Origin: Tumebacillus avium
Lineage (GTDB): Bacteria > Bacillota > Bacilli > Tumebacillales > Tumebacillaceae
DNA: 64,000 bases
Direction: 5' to 3'
Assembly: GCF_002162355.1 (NCBI RefSeq)
Contig: NZ_CP021434.1
Coordinates: 4,580,001-4,644,000 of the forward strand
Shown: positions 18,656 to 27,092 of the stretch, in pieces
Layout: each line of letters begins with the position of its first letter
Position numbering within the stretch: position 1 is the stretch's first letter
The notes under the pieces: model-generated
Told to the model about the DNA's origin: nothing
The model's database searches: none
Seen by the model: only the letters and a program-made list of their open reading frames with translations
Program-made: the position numbers and the translations under genes

Positions 18656-19522
18656 TTACGCCGACCGCCCCAGCACGTCCAGCCAGCGGAGCAGTCTGTT
18701 TTTCTCGATCGTTTCCGACAGCGAATATTTTTCCGCGTACAGATGCACAACAAGCAGCACGCCAAGCCAGGTCAGCAGCACCGGCAGCGAACAGGTGGCA
18801 ACCACGAGCATCCCGATGCTGCCGCCAAGCAGGTTGGAACCGGCGTCGCCCATCATCATCCGCGCTTTCACATCGTCTGGGAAGTAAGCGAGCACCGCGC
18901 CCAACACCAGCCAAAACGCGGGCGAGTCGAGCGCGCGCAAGGAGCAGACGGCCAAGAGCAGCAAGGCGAACAGCACGCCTTTGCAAGCCCGGCCCGGACG
19001 CAGGTCAAGCAGGTTGACGAGGTTGGCAGACAACGCGATCACCAGGCTGCCGACCGCCAACTCCCAGCCGGCCAGCCCCAGCATCCAGGCCCCGGCGATG
19101 CCGGTGCACAGCCCGGCCACCGCTTTGATCAAGCCGGTGGTGACGACGCGCCCCCGCCACAGCTTTTTCAAATGCCCTTTGATGCCGGTCACATCGCGGT
19201 TGCCCGCCACATCATCGAGCAGCCCGATCAGCACGAATCCCGTCGAGACAAACAAAAGCCCGATCATGTCCTGCACCATCGCCCACGGAATCGGCAAGAC
19301 GTCGCTGAGCAGCAAAAACGGCACGGTCGTCAGAAACATCCCCAGCCAAAGCGCCGTGCCGAGGCCGACCGGCACACTTTTGCCCGCATAATTCGGCCGG
19401 AGCAGCCCGGCATTGCGAATCGCCTGCTGCAAAGGCGGCACCATCCACCCGGTCAGCAGATAGCCGCCCCAAAACGCCAGCAACAGTCCGACAGCAGTTC
19501 CTGTCAAAAATGTGTTCATCAT
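18656..19522 (-). CDS. MraY/WecA-like polyprenyl-phosphate sugar phosphotransferase homologue
   Basis: Polytopic membrane protein with about nine hydrophobic segments. It carries aspartate motifs of the MraY/WecA/TagO superfamily: GLLDDVAGNRDVTGIKGH and MMGDAGSNLLGG, plus the NLVNLLDLRPGRACKG loop. The superfamily transfers a sugar phosphate to a lipid carrier. The HIHH-like loop of true MraY is not seen, so this is a divergent paralogue whose substrate is unknown. Start placed at ATG 19522, which overlaps the upstream stop (ATGA) and follows AGGTGG. Last gene of a four-gene leftward operon. Confidence 0.8.
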   Translation of the reverse strand: MMNTFLTGTAVGLLLAFWGGYLLTGWMVPPLQQAIRNAGLLRPNYAGKSVPVGLGTALWLGMFLTTVPFLLLSDVLPIPWAMVQDMIGLLFVSTGFVLIGLLDDVAGNRDVTGIKGHLKKLWRGRVVTTGLIKAVAGLCTGIAGAWMLGLAGWELAVGSLVIALSANLVNLLDLRPGRACKGVLFALLLLAVCSLRALDSPAFWLVLGAVLAYFPDDVKARMMMGDAGSNLLGGSIGMLVVATCSLPVLLTWLGVLLVVHLYAEKYSLSETIEKNRLLRWLDVLGRSA

Positions 19523-20181
19523 GTCTGCCACCTGTTCAGGAGCACGCGGGCGATCTGCAGAAACTGCTTGCCACGGTGGAGAAACCCGCGCAGGTCGCGC
19601 CCATACTCGCGGTTTTTCATGTCGACTTCCACTTCCAAGATGCGCATGCCGCCCCTGGCCGCGTCGATCGTCATCCCCACTTCCACGCCGTACCCGTCGC
19701 CAAGGTTGCCGATCGCGTCCAAGACGCTGCGGTTGAGCGCCCGCTGCCCGGAGAGCGGCGCCTGCATGTCCACGCCGCCCAGCCGCCTGATGCCGCCCCG
19801 GGCAAAATTTTTGACGAGGCCAAATCCGCCCTTGAGCGGCTTGGGCAGCCGTCCGATCGTCATGTCACAGCGGTTTTGCAAAAGGGGCCGGATCAGCTTC
19901 TCGATCTCCACCGCCGTCTCGCACATGTCCGCATCGAGAAACACATAGATGTCCGCTTCGGCCACGAGCAGGCCGGAATACAGCGCCGCCCCTTTGCCAT
20001 AGTTGGTGGAGTGGCGAATCACCCGCGCCCCCGCTTCCAGCGAGATGCGGTAGGTGTCATCGGTCGAACCGTCGTCGATCACCACGATCTCGTCGACGAT
20101 ATCCAGCGTCCGCACGGCCAAAATCGTCTGGTCGATGCGGTCCGCTTCATTCCATGCCGGGATGAGCACGCTCACCTTCAC
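19519..20181 (-). CDS. Family 2 glycosyltransferase
   Basis: GT-A fold enzyme: VSVLIPAWNEADRI at the N-terminus, VIDDGSTDDT and the metal-binding FLDADM (DxD type). At 220 residues it is a minimal catalytic domain without the C-terminal membrane helices of dolichyl-phosphate mannose synthase relatives. The start is GTG, overlapping the stop of the upstream gene by four bases, so translation is probably coupled. Likely acts with the MraY-like enzyme on a lipid-linked glycan (inference from the operon). Confidence 0.88.
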   Translation of the reverse strand: MKVSVLIPAWNEADRIDQTILAVRTLDIVDEIVVIDDGSTDDTYRISLEAGARVIRHSTNYGKGAALYSGLLVAEADIYVFLDADMCETAVEIEKLIRPLLQNRCDMTIGRLPKPLKGGFGLVKNFARGGIRRLGGVDMQAPLSGQRALNRSVLDAIGNLGDGYGVEVGMTIDAARGGMRILEVEVDMKNREYGRDLRGFLHRGKQFLQIARVLLNRWQT

Positions 20182-21095
20182 TGGGCGCTGACCTCCTTCG
20201 CATTGGTGACTTGGGGCAGCAACGCTTCTGCCGTTCGCTTCACGCCAAAATGCCCTTTGGCGCCGCCTAAAATGTCGATCAGCGCGACCAGCCCGGTCAC
20301 TTGATCGATGTTGTCCACCGTCGAGATCCCCAGATCGCGGTAGTTCGCGATGCCGGAGTGCGAAACGTCCGACTGCTCGACACAGGCGGTGTACAACTCC
20401 TGCTTCTGCAGCGCTTTCAGCAAAGGCAGGTCGACCGAATAGAGCCTGCTTTTGCCCGTCTCGCCCGCCCCGCCGACCAACACGACGCGGTCCGGGCGCA
20501 CGCCAAGCTCACCGCTGGCGGTCAGCGCATTGGTGCTCTGCAGATAGTCGACCAGCCCGCCGCCTTTTTGCAAGTACAGTTCGCGCACCAATGTCTCGGC
20601 GAGGGCGGTATGCACCAGCCTGGAATCTTTGGCAGATAGCAACCCCAGACCCAGCGCCTGCAGCAAAGGCTCCTGGCGCGCCTCTAAGAGCGGCACCGCG
20701 TTGGTCAGCGTCACCGTGCTGGTCACGTTCGCCCCCGCCGCTTCCAGCTGGGTGAGCAGTCCGGAGAGGTCGGCCGCTTCCAGTTGCAGCACCGCGACCT
20801 TTTGGCCTGCGAGCCGGTCTTTGACATAATGCCCGCCGACTTGGGCGACGACCTGCTCCAACCGATCCTGATCGCGGTTTAATTCGCTGTTCTGGCGTTT
20901 CAATTTCACGTTGTCCGCTTTTGTCTGCGTGTACCGTTCTTCCAACTGCTCCAGCAGCTGCACCTGCTCTTTGACGATCACCTCTTCGCCAAGCGTTCCG
21001 CCGAGCAGCAGCCCAAGGCCCAGCGACAGAAACACGGCGATCAGCGTCATGATGTGGTATCGGAACCCGTACAGCCTGCTCACCCCCTGTCTCAC
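20178..21095 (-). CDS. SteB/MctB-like single-pass envelope protein
   Basis: One transmembrane helix near the N-terminus (ITLIAVFLSLGLGLLLGG-like region, read as MTLIAVFLSLGLGLLLGGT), then a coiled coil (about 35-85, with QLLEQLEERYTQTKADNVKL) and an outside domain. This matches the family named copper transporter MctB in actinobacteria and SteB where it partners SteA. It follows the SteA-like gene by seven bases. GTG start; no strong ribosome binding site is visible, so it may depend on translational coupling. A role in the division or cell-wall machinery is inferred from the partner. Confidence 0.8.
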   Translation of the reverse strand: MRQGVSRLYGFRYHIMTLIAVFLSLGLGLLLGGTLGEEVIVKEQVQLLEQLEERYTQTKADNVKLKRQNSELNRDQDRLEQVVAQVGGHYVKDRLAGQKVAVLQLEAADLSGLLTQLEAAGANVTSTVTLTNAVPLLEARQEPLLQALGLGLLSAKDSRLVHTALAETLVRELYLQKGGGLVDYLQSTNALTASGELGVRPDRVVLVGGAGETGKSRLYSVDLPLLKALQKQELYTACVEQSDVSHSGIANYRDLGISTVDNIDQVTGLVALIDILGGAKGHFGVKRTAEALLPQVTNAKEVSAQ

Positions 21096-21102
21096 GCCAA
21101 GA

Positions 21103-22254
21103 TCACGTCACCAACAGCTTGACGTTCAGATACACCATCTTCAAAAAGGACCGGGTCGGCTGGTTCAGCCACGCCAGCACGCCAAGCGGCACCATCGCCG
21201 CCCCCACGACCAGACAGGCGGCGCGCCAGTCGACCGCTTTGCAGTACAGCTGCGACACCCCTTTGGCATCGACCAGTTTGTTGCCGATGCGCATCCGCGT
21301 CAGCACCGTGCTGGACATGCCCCGCCGACCTTTTTCCAGAAAATCGATCATGTTCGAATGCGTGCCAAGCGCAACGATCAGCTCCGCCCCGTACTCGTGC
21401 GCGATCAGCATCGCCACGTCTTCACTGGTGCCCGGGGCCGGATAGACGTGCGCCGGGACGTTCAGCCCTTCGATGCGGGACAAGCCCGGCGCGCGCCCGT
21501 CCGCATAAGCGTGGACGATCAGCTCCGCCCCGCAGCACAGCCCGGCATCGGTCACCGAATCCATGTCGCCGACGATCAGGTCGGGCCGAAAGCCCGCTTC
21601 CAGCAACGCGTCGGCGCCGCCGTCCACACCGATCAGCACCGGCCGCACATCGCGGATATACGTGGCGACGGCACGCAGATCTTCTTTGTACGTCGGCCCG
21701 CGCACCACGACCAGCACATGCTCTCCGGCCATTTTCGTATGTAAGTCTAACTTCGGCAGATCGCCGAGAAAAAAGTTCTTTTCCTGCTGCGCATAGGTCA
21801 GCGTGTTTTCCACAAACGAACGCAGTTCACTGCGGACGTTCAGCATCGCCTGCGCCATCTTGGCGAGGATCAAGGCTTCATCGAGCACCTGCCCGCTGCC
21901 CAGCACCGCGTCTTCCAGCACGACCAGGTTGTCGATCACCGACACCTGCTGCCCGTCTGTGAGCTTCTCAAGCAGCGCAGCGGGGGCTTCGTCGAGCAGC
22001 AAGACGCCGGCCCGCACCAGTTTCAAGGGCCCGAGATTCGGATAGCGGCCGGAGATGGAAGCGGCCGTGTTGATCACCGCCTGCACTTTCGCCGCGATCA
22101 AGGCGTCGGCTGCCACTTCATCGAGATCGACATGCGAAATCACGGCGATCTCGCCCGGCAACAGTCGCTTGACGAGATTTTTCGTCTTGCGGTCTGCGCG
22201 CGCCGCACCGTAGAGTCGAACTCCGCTTCCCTTTTTCTCCAGCGCAAAACGCAT
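21103..22254 (-). CDS. steA: SteA-like protein (putative cytokinetic ring protein)
   Basis: 383 residues: an N-terminal region (AVISHVDLDEVAADALI, INTAASISGRYPNLGP), a central domain resembling thiamine pyrophosphokinase (DGGADALLEAGFRPDLIVGDMDS), and a C-terminal hydrophobic helix (about 346-364) that should tether it to the membrane. In Corynebacterium, SteA and SteB work together in daughter-cell separation. Firmicute homologues are poorly studied. First gene of the operon; start ATG with AAAGGTGG upstream. Confidence 0.82.
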   Translation of the reverse strand: MRFALEKKGSGVRLYGAARADRKTKNLVKRLLPGEIAVISHVDLDEVAADALIAAKVQAVINTAASISGRYPNLGPLKLVRAGVLLLDEAPAALLEKLTDGQQVSVIDNLVVLEDAVLGSGQVLDEALILAKMAQAMLNVRSELRSFVENTLTYAQQEKNFFLGDLPKLDLHTKMAGEHVLVVVRGPTYKEDLRAVATYIRDVRPVLIGVDGGADALLEAGFRPDLIVGDMDSVTDAGLCCGAELIVHAYADGRAPGLSRIEGLNVPAHVYPAPGTSEDVAMLIAHEYGAELIVALGTHSNMIDFLEKGRRGMSSTVLTRMRIGNKLVDAKGVSQLYCKAVDWRAACLVVGAAMVPLGVLAWLNQPTRSFLKMVYLNVKLLVT

Positions 22255-22581
22255 CTCGGGCGTCCACCTTTCCCAAATAAAAAACGGCTACCCTTATTAT
22301 GGAACAGGCAGCCGTCAGATAATCCCTGAGATGGAAATATGGAGAAAAGAAAAAGAGACCCTTGGCTCGAAATCAGGGTCTCTGTTTCCTATAAGCTCGA
22401 TCCGTCCCCACATTCTGCACAAACAGAATGTCTGTTGTTGGGGAACTTGCACTCGTCTGCGCTAGCCATTTCGCAAACGAGCGGAGCCGTTCTTGTGGGT
22501 CTTACATATATGTAAGATGTTTTTCGAGGTGAAAAAGTTTCACCAAGAAAAAAGTTTTTTACGATCGGAACTAAATTCCGC
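22255..22581. other. Intergenic region with terminator, palindromes and a doubtful Cys-rich ORF
   Basis: No convincing gene. It holds a terminator-like hairpin (22347-22384), an 18-base perfect palindrome TCTTACATATATGTAAGA (22500-22517) and an inverted repeat GGTGAAA/TTTCACC (22528-22544). On the minus strand a 26-codon frame (22389-22469) encodes CKFPNNRHSVCAECGDGSSL and ends just before the hairpin, but it has no ribosome binding site. Confidence 0.5.
22347..22384 (-). terminator. Terminator downstream of the mog-moaC-moaA transcript
   Basis: On the minus strand AGAGACCC and GGGTCTCT pair across a 14-base loop and are followed by TTTTTC. It lies about 200 bases past the mog stop. Confidence 0.65.
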
Positions 22582-23073
22582 TTACTTGTGCTCGCCCATC
22601 TTGCCCTGCAAAATCTCCAAAGCATGCGGCAATACCGGCAAGAGCACTTCCAGACACTCGCGGACGCCTTTCGGGCTGCCCGGCAAGTTGATGATCAGCG
22701 TGTTGCCGCGCGTGCCAACCACGGCGCGCGAAAGCATAGCAAACTTGGTCTTCGCAAGCGAGGCTGCCCGCATCGCTTCCGCCATGCCCGGCACTTCCCG
22801 CTCGATCACCGCCAAGGTCGCTTCCGGGGTCACATCGCGCTTGGCGAGGCCCGTTCCGCCCGTCGTGACGATAAGATCAAGATTTAACTCGTCACAGTAG
22901 GTTACCATAGAATTGCGCAAAATGTCAAATTCATCGGGCACAACCTGGTAGACGACCACCTCGCCGCCGATGTCGAGCATCATTTCGCGGATCACCTGTC
23001 CGCTCAGGTCTTCGCGTTCGCCGCGCGCCCCTTTGTCGCTGGAGGTGAGAATGCCTACTTTCCATGCACTCAT
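22582..23073 (-). CDS. Molybdopterin adenylyltransferase (MogA/MoaB family)
   Basis: Adenylylates molybdopterin before molybdate insertion. The substrate-binding [17 protein letters not shown] motif and the [11 protein letters not shown] motif near the end are characteristic. The ATG at 23073 follows GGAGGAGG and overlaps the moaC stop, so translation is probably coupled; the longer frame upstream is rejected. The motifs do not separate MogA from MoaB. Confidence 0.92.
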   Translation of the reverse strand: MSAWKVGILTSSDKGARGEREDLSGQVIREMMLDIGGEVVVYQVVPDEFDILRNSMVTYCDELNLDLIVTTGGTGLAKRDVTPEATLAVIEREVPGMAEAMRAASLAKTKFAMLSRAVVGTRGNTLIINLPGSPKGVRECLEVLLPVLPHALEILQGKMGEHK

Positions 23074-23558
23074 CTTGCCGCCTCCTCCCGGTGAAAATCG
23101 CCGTTTTTGCCGCCCGTCTTCTCCAGCAGCGATACCTGTTGAATCGTCATCGCTTTGTCGACCGCTTTGCACATGTCATAGACGGTCAAGGCGGCGGCGG
23201 TGACGGCGGTCAACGCTTCCATCTCCACGCCGGTCACGTAGGTGGTGGCGACGGTGGCGTAGACGTTCAAGGCGTCCTCCCCCGCTTCTTCAAACGAGAT
23301 GTCGACTTTGGTCAAGGGCAGCGGATGGCACATCGGGATGATCTCCGACGTCTTTTTCGCCGCCATGATCCCGGCGACCTGCGCGACGGCGAGCACGTCG
23401 CCTTTTTTCATTTTGCCTTCGCGGATCAGGGTCAAAGTCTCCCGGCGCATCTCGATGCGCGCAAAAGCGGTCGCCGTGCGCTTGGTGACCTCTTTTTGCG
23501 TGACATCGACCATCTGTGCGCGGCCCTGTTCATTAAAATGGGTGAATTTTTCTTCCAC
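23070..23558 (-). CDS. moaC: Cyclic pyranopterin monophosphate synthase MoaC
   Basis: Converts the MoaA product to cyclic pyranopterin monophosphate. The active-site motifs [12 protein letters not shown] and [10 protein letters not shown] are intact, with the catalytic lysine in DMCKAVDK. Length (162) is standard. GTG start preceded by GGGGAGAG, 15 bases after moaA. Confidence 0.96.
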   Translation of the reverse strand: MEEKFTHFNEQGRAQMVDVTQKEVTKRTATAFARIEMRRETLTLIREGKMKKGDVLAVAQVAGIMAAKKTSEIIPMCHPLPLTKVDISFEEAGEDALNVYATVATTYVTGVEMEALTAVTAAALTVYDMCKAVDKAMTIQQVSLLEKTGGKNGDFHREEAAR

Positions 23559-23573
23559 GCTCTACTCTCCCCG

Positions 23574-24572
23574 TTACCCGCCGATCTGCGACATGCGCCG
23601 CAGCGTCGGGTTGTGCGATTTTTCTTCGCCTTGCAAGGCCTTGGCCATCTCATGCGTCTCCGGCTTGGCATCGAGCGCGCGCAGGAACAGCTCCGTCAGC
23701 TGGCCCTCATCGCCGAGCGCCTTTTTGACGTTAAACTCATCTTCCCAGTACAGGCAGGGCTTGAGGTTGCCGTCGGCCGTCAAGCGCAGGCGGTTGCAGC
23801 TCTGACAGAAATGGTCGCTGACCGGGTGGATCAGGCCAAACGCGCCTTTGGCGCCGGGAATCTGATAGTTCTCCGCCGGACCGTTGCCTTTGATCTCCTG
23901 CGACAGCTTGACCGGCTCCCAGCCGTTGATCCGGCAGCGCTCCAGCACCGTCTCCAGAGGCAGGTAGCTCGCTTTCCAATCCTCGCCTTCATGACCGATC
24001 GGCATGTATTCGATAAAGCGCACCGTCACATTCCGTTCGATCGACAGGCGCAAAAAGTCGTCAATCTCGTCTTCGTTAAACCCTTTCATCAGCACGACGT
24101 TGAGCTTGACCGGGTCAAATCCAACCTCATACGATCTCTCCAGCGCTTCCAGCACCCGGCTGAGGTCGCCGCCGCGAGTGATCTTGGCAAAACGCTCCGG
24201 CTGCAGCGAGTCGAGCGAGATGTTGACGCGGGTGATCCCCGCTTCTTTCAGCGCCTGCGCCCGCTGCGCCAGGTAGATGCCGTTGGTGGTAAGCGCAATG
24301 TCGTCGATGCCGGGAATGGCCGACAAACGACCGACCAGCTTTTCAAGATTCGGACGCACCAGCGGTTCGCCGCCGGTGATGCGCAGTCGGCGCACGCCAA
24401 GCTTTGCCGCGACCGTCACCACCTCGGTGATCTCATCAAACGACAAGTAATGCGCAGGCTCCAAAAACGGCAGGCCTTCCTCCGGCATGCAGTAGCGGCA
24501 ACGCAGATTGCAGCGGTCGGTGACCGAAATGCGCAGATAATCATGGACGCGCTGGAATTTATCGATCAGCAT
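23574..24572 (-). CDS. moaA: GTP 3',8-cyclase MoaA
   Basis: Radical-SAM enzyme that starts molybdopterin synthesis from GTP. The N-terminal cluster motif CNLRCRYCMPEEG and the C-terminal cluster CQSCNRLRLTADG with a later cysteine in LKPCLYW are present. The protein ends in the functionally important double glycine (QIGG). ATG at 24572 has GGGGGAA upstream; an in-frame ATG ten codons earlier (about 24602) is less likely. First gene of a leftward moaA-moaC-mog operon, divergent from the MoaD-MoaE fusion. Confidence 0.96.
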   Translation of the reverse strand: MLIDKFQRVHDYLRISVTDRCNLRCRYCMPEEGLPFLEPAHYLSFDEITEVVTVAAKLGVRRLRITGGEPLVRPNLEKLVGRLSAIPGIDDIALTTNGIYLAQRAQALKEAGITRVNISLDSLQPERFAKITRGGDLSRVLEALERSYEVGFDPVKLNVVLMKGFNEDEIDDFLRLSIERNVTVRFIEYMPIGHEGEDWKASYLPLETVLERCRINGWEPVKLSQEIKGNGPAENYQIPGAKGAFGLIHPVSDHFCQSCNRLRLTADGNLKPCLYWEDEFNVKKALGDEGQLTELFLRALDAKPETHEMAKALQGEEKSHNPTLRRMSQIGG

Positions 24573-24656
24573 GGGGGATTCCCCCTTTCCTAGAAAACTC
24601 ATGTCAACTATTATATCATAAGGAAGAGCCCCAAGATGAAAAAGGAGTATCCCTAT

Positions 24657-25361
24657 ATGAATTTGTCCGTACAATTATTTGCAGGCGTCGCGGAAGCCGT
24701 TGGTTCCCGCCTCTGGGCAGGCCAACTTCCGGAAGGCGCGCGCGTCGCCGATCTCTTTGCCGAACTGGCGAAACAGCATCCGCAGGCGGAGGCCGTGCTG
24801 CGCATCTCGTTTGCTTCGGTCAACCAGCAGTTTGCCGCACCGGACACCGTGCTGACCGCGACCGATGAGATTGCAATTTTGCCGCCCGTCTCCGGCGGTC
24901 AGGATCTGCCGTTTGAAATCACCGAACAGCCCCTGTCGGCCGATGCGGTGCTGGCGAAAGTGCGCAATCCGCTGTGCGGCGCGATCAACGTGTTTGTCGG
25001 CACGGTGCGCGAACTGACGCAAGGCAAGCGCACCGTGTTTTTGGAATATGAGGCGTACGCGCCGATGGCTGTCAAAATGATGGAGCAGATCGCCGCTGAG
25101 ATTGAAGAAAAATGGCCGGGGACGCGCGTGGCGATGTCACACCGTATCGGGAAGCTGGAGATCGAAGACGCGGCGGTGGTGATCGCGGTCGCCACGCCGC
25201 ACCGCGCCGCTTCTTATGAAGCGGGACGCTATGCGATCGAGCGGCTGAAAGAGATCGTTCCGATCTGGAAAAAGGAAATCTGGGAGGACGGCACGGAGTG
25301 GATGGGCCATCAGCAGGGGCCGTGGAATCCGCTGCGTCCGGGCACGGAGAGGACGGAATAA
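24657..25361 (+). CDS. MoaD-MoaE fusion (molybdopterin synthase, both subunits)
   Basis: Molybdopterin synthase transfers sulfur from the thiocarboxylated C-terminus of MoaD onto the pterin in MoaE. Here residues about 1-82 are MoaD, ending in the hallmark PPVSGG, and MoaE starts directly after it (LPFEITEQPLSADAVL). MoaE retains GAINVFVGTVRE, the MSHRIGKLEI stretch and the catalytic lysines around VPIWKKEIWEDG. In normal MoaD the last glycine is the free C-terminus, so the fusion would need cleavage after GG to work. A fused MoaX in Mycobacterium tuberculosis is known to be cleaved in this way. ATG at 24657 with AAGGAG upstream; the ATG at 24636 lies before that site. Confidence 0.9.
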   Translation: MNLSVQLFAGVAEAVGSRLWAGQLPEGARVADLFAELAKQHPQAEAVLRISFASVNQQFAAPDTVLTATDEIAILPPVSGGQDLPFEITEQPLSADAVLAKVRNPLCGAINVFVGTVRELTQGKRTVFLEYEAYAPMAVKMMEQIAAEIEEKWPGTRVAMSHRIGKLEIEDAAVVIAVATPHRAASYEAGRYAIERLKEIVPIWKKEIWEDGTEWMGHQQGPWNPLRPGTERTE

Positions 25362-25364
25362 AAG

Positions 25365-26393
25365 ATGGATCTGGAGCGTTATTCGAGACAGATATTATTT
25401 GCCGGAATCGGGGAAGCCGGCCAGCGCAAGTTGATCGACAGCCGCGTGGCGGTGGTCGGGATGGGGGCGCTGGGCACCGTGCTCGCCAATCATATGGTGC
25501 GGGCGGGCGTCGGATTCGTCCGGCTGATCGACCGCGATTTTGTGGAAGCGTCCAATCTGCAGCGCCAGATGCTGTATACGGAGCGTCACGCCGAAGAAGG
25601 TCTGCCCAAGGCGATTGCGGCAGCGGAGATGCTGCTCGACGTGAACTCGCAGGTGCAGATCGAGCCGGTCGTCGCCGACCTGACGTGGCAAAATGCGGAG
25701 GAGCTGCTGGCCGACGTCGATCTGGTGCTGGATGGCAGCGACAATTTTCAAGTGCGTTTTTTGGTTAACGATGTTTGTGTGAAGCACGGGATTCCCTGGG
25801 TCTACGGAGGCGGTGTGTCCGCCAATGGCATGACCATGCCGATCATCCCCGGCGAGATGCCATGCCTGCGCTGCCTGTTCGAATCGGCGCCTGCGCCGGG
25901 CACGACGGCGACCTGCGACACGGCGGGGGTGCTGGGGCCGATCATCCATATCATCGCTTCTTATCAGGCGGTGGAAGCGATGAAAATTTTAGTTGGTGCC
26001 ACCGATAAAGTTCGCCGCACGATGCTGAACGTCGGGATCTGGGACTATTCCACTTCTTCGATCGACATCGCCAAAGCCAAGCGCCCGGACTGCGTGTGCT
26101 GCGGCAAGAACGAGTTTGAGTATCTGCAGCCAGTTGCCGGGGATGATGCGATTTCGCTCTGCGGGCGCAATTCGATCCAAATCTCTCCTTCCGAGCCGTG
26201 GGAGGTAGATTTAGCAGCGATGGCTTCCCGCTTGGCAAACAGCGGCAAAGTGGAGCAAAACAAATTCCTCGTGCGCTTTTATGCGACCGACGACATTCGC
26301 CTCGTCATTTTCGCCGACGGCCGCGTCCTCGTGCATGGCACCGACGATGTCAGCGTCGCGCGCAGTTTGTACGCGAAATACATAGGCATGTAA
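25365..26393 (+). CDS. MoeB/ThiF-family adenylyltransferase
   Basis: E1-like enzyme that adenylylates the C-terminal glycine of a ubiquitin-like sulfur carrier; here the MoaD part of the preceding gene is the obvious partner. It has the nucleotide-binding VVGMGALGTVLANHMVRAG, DRDFVEASNLQRQ, the zinc-binding pairs CLRC and CVCC, and a candidate catalytic cysteine in TATCDTAGVLGP. A C-terminal extension of about 80 residues has no rhodanese CxxxxxR signature that I can see. The gene begins three bases after the fusion gene. It could also serve ThiS. Confidence 0.88.
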   Translation: MDLERYSRQILFAGIGEAGQRKLIDSRVAVVGMGALGTVLANHMVRAGVGFVRLIDRDFVEASNLQRQMLYTERHAEEGLPKAIAAAEMLLDVNSQVQIEPVVADLTWQNAEELLADVDLVLDGSDNFQVRFLVNDVCVKHGIPWVYGGGVSANGMTMPIIPGEMPCLRCLFESAPAPGTTATCDTAGVLGPIIHIIASYQAVEAMKILVGATDKVRRTMLNVGIWDYSTSSIDIAKAKRPDCVCCGKNEFEYLQPVAGDDAISLCGRNSIQISPSEPWEVDLAAMASRLANSGKVEQNKFLVRFYATDDIRLVIFADGRVLVHGTDDVSVARSLYAKYIGM

Positions 26394-26394
26394 A

Positions 26395-26425
26395 AAAGAC
26401 CCGATCCAATGGATCGGGTCTTTCA
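26395..26425. terminator. Terminator after the moeB-like gene
   Basis: AAAGACCCGATCC and GGATCGGGTCTTT form a perfect stem, with A-run before and a short T-run after. Almost the same hairpin recurs at 27055-27090. Confidence 0.85.
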
Positions 26426-26610
26426 CGTTGTGCAAAAACGAACATCATTTACTCGATTTGCTAATTATATTTAATCCATAAATTTTATTACTTAGTTTAT
26501 CTTTATTATTTATACAAGAAAATTAGATAGAGACAGCATTTGCCAGAATCATTGGTTTAAACGCACAATACACCCATTTACAGGAAATGACGTACTCGGT
26601 GTATTTACTA

Positions 26611-26616
26611 TATAAT
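26611..26616 (+). promoter_or_regulatory. Candidate -10 element of the secreted-protein gene
   Basis: TATAAT in an AT-rich leader, 46 bases before the ATG. The only candidate -35 (ATGACG, 18 bases upstream) is weak. Confidence 0.45.
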
Positions 26617-26661
26617 CCATACATAACATTCAAAACAAAAATATGTCTGGAGGAATCTTAC

Positions 26662-27033
26662 ATGAAAAAAGTTCTGCTTTCTGCACTGCTTGGCGCATCT
26701 CTGATGGCTATGCCTTTGACCGCTTCTGCTGAAGAGGCTGGTTCCTGGGACTATGTTGGTCATTCCATCTTCAAGTCCCAAAGCGTAGTTGTCTACTCCA
26801 ACGGCGGCGACTTCAGAGCCTGCCTCGCTGCCGGCTACAACTGGTCCGGTTACCTGACCCTGTGGGAATACGATGCAGAAAATGCGGATGATAAGGTCAG
26901 CAACCAATACATCACCCCGGGTTCCTGTGCAGTATGGCGCGGCATCGGCGGCTTCGTTGACGGTGCTCAAGCAGAGTTCTACGTGACCAAACCGGCCGAC
27001 GGTGTGAGCATCGACGTTAAGTTCTACGACTAA
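26662..27033 (+). CDS. Small secreted protein of unknown function
   Basis: 123 residues: a clear Sec signal peptide (KKVLLSALLGASLMAMPLTASA, cleavage before EEAG) and a mature part of about 100 residues. The mature part has two cysteines (in RACLA and GSCAV) that could form one disulfide, is rich in aromatic residues (WDYVGH, YNWSGYLTLWEY, VWRGIGGF) and has an acidic, beta-like pattern. It resembles small secreted beta-sandwich proteins in general, but I recognise no family. ATG at 26662 follows TGGAGGA. It is monocistronic, between two near-identical terminators. An antimicrobial, inhibitor or binding role cannot be distinguished. Confidence 0.82.
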   Translation: MKKVLLSALLGASLMAMPLTASAEEAGSWDYVGHSIFKSQSVVVYSNGGDFRACLAAGYNWSGYLTLWEYDAENADDKVSNQYITPGSCAVWRGIGGFVDGAQAEFYVTKPADGVSIDVKFYD

Positions 27034-27052
27034 TCTCGATTAGTTACACGAC

Positions 27053-27090
27053 AAAAAGACCCGATCCGTAATGGATCGGGTCTTTTTCTT
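27053..27090. terminator. Bidirectional terminator between the secreted-protein gene and 5S rRNA
   Basis: AAAAAGACCCGATCC / GGATCGGGTCTTTTT with flanking A- and T-runs works on both strands. It ends the rightward gene and the leftward tRNA-5S transcript. Confidence 0.88.
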
Positions 27091-27092
27091 TG

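Noticed and set aside
26395..27090. Insertion element bounded by the repeated hairpins
   Set aside because: The repeats are ordinary terminators with T-runs. No transposase, target duplication or terminal inverted repeats are visible, so only the weaker cassette idea is kept.
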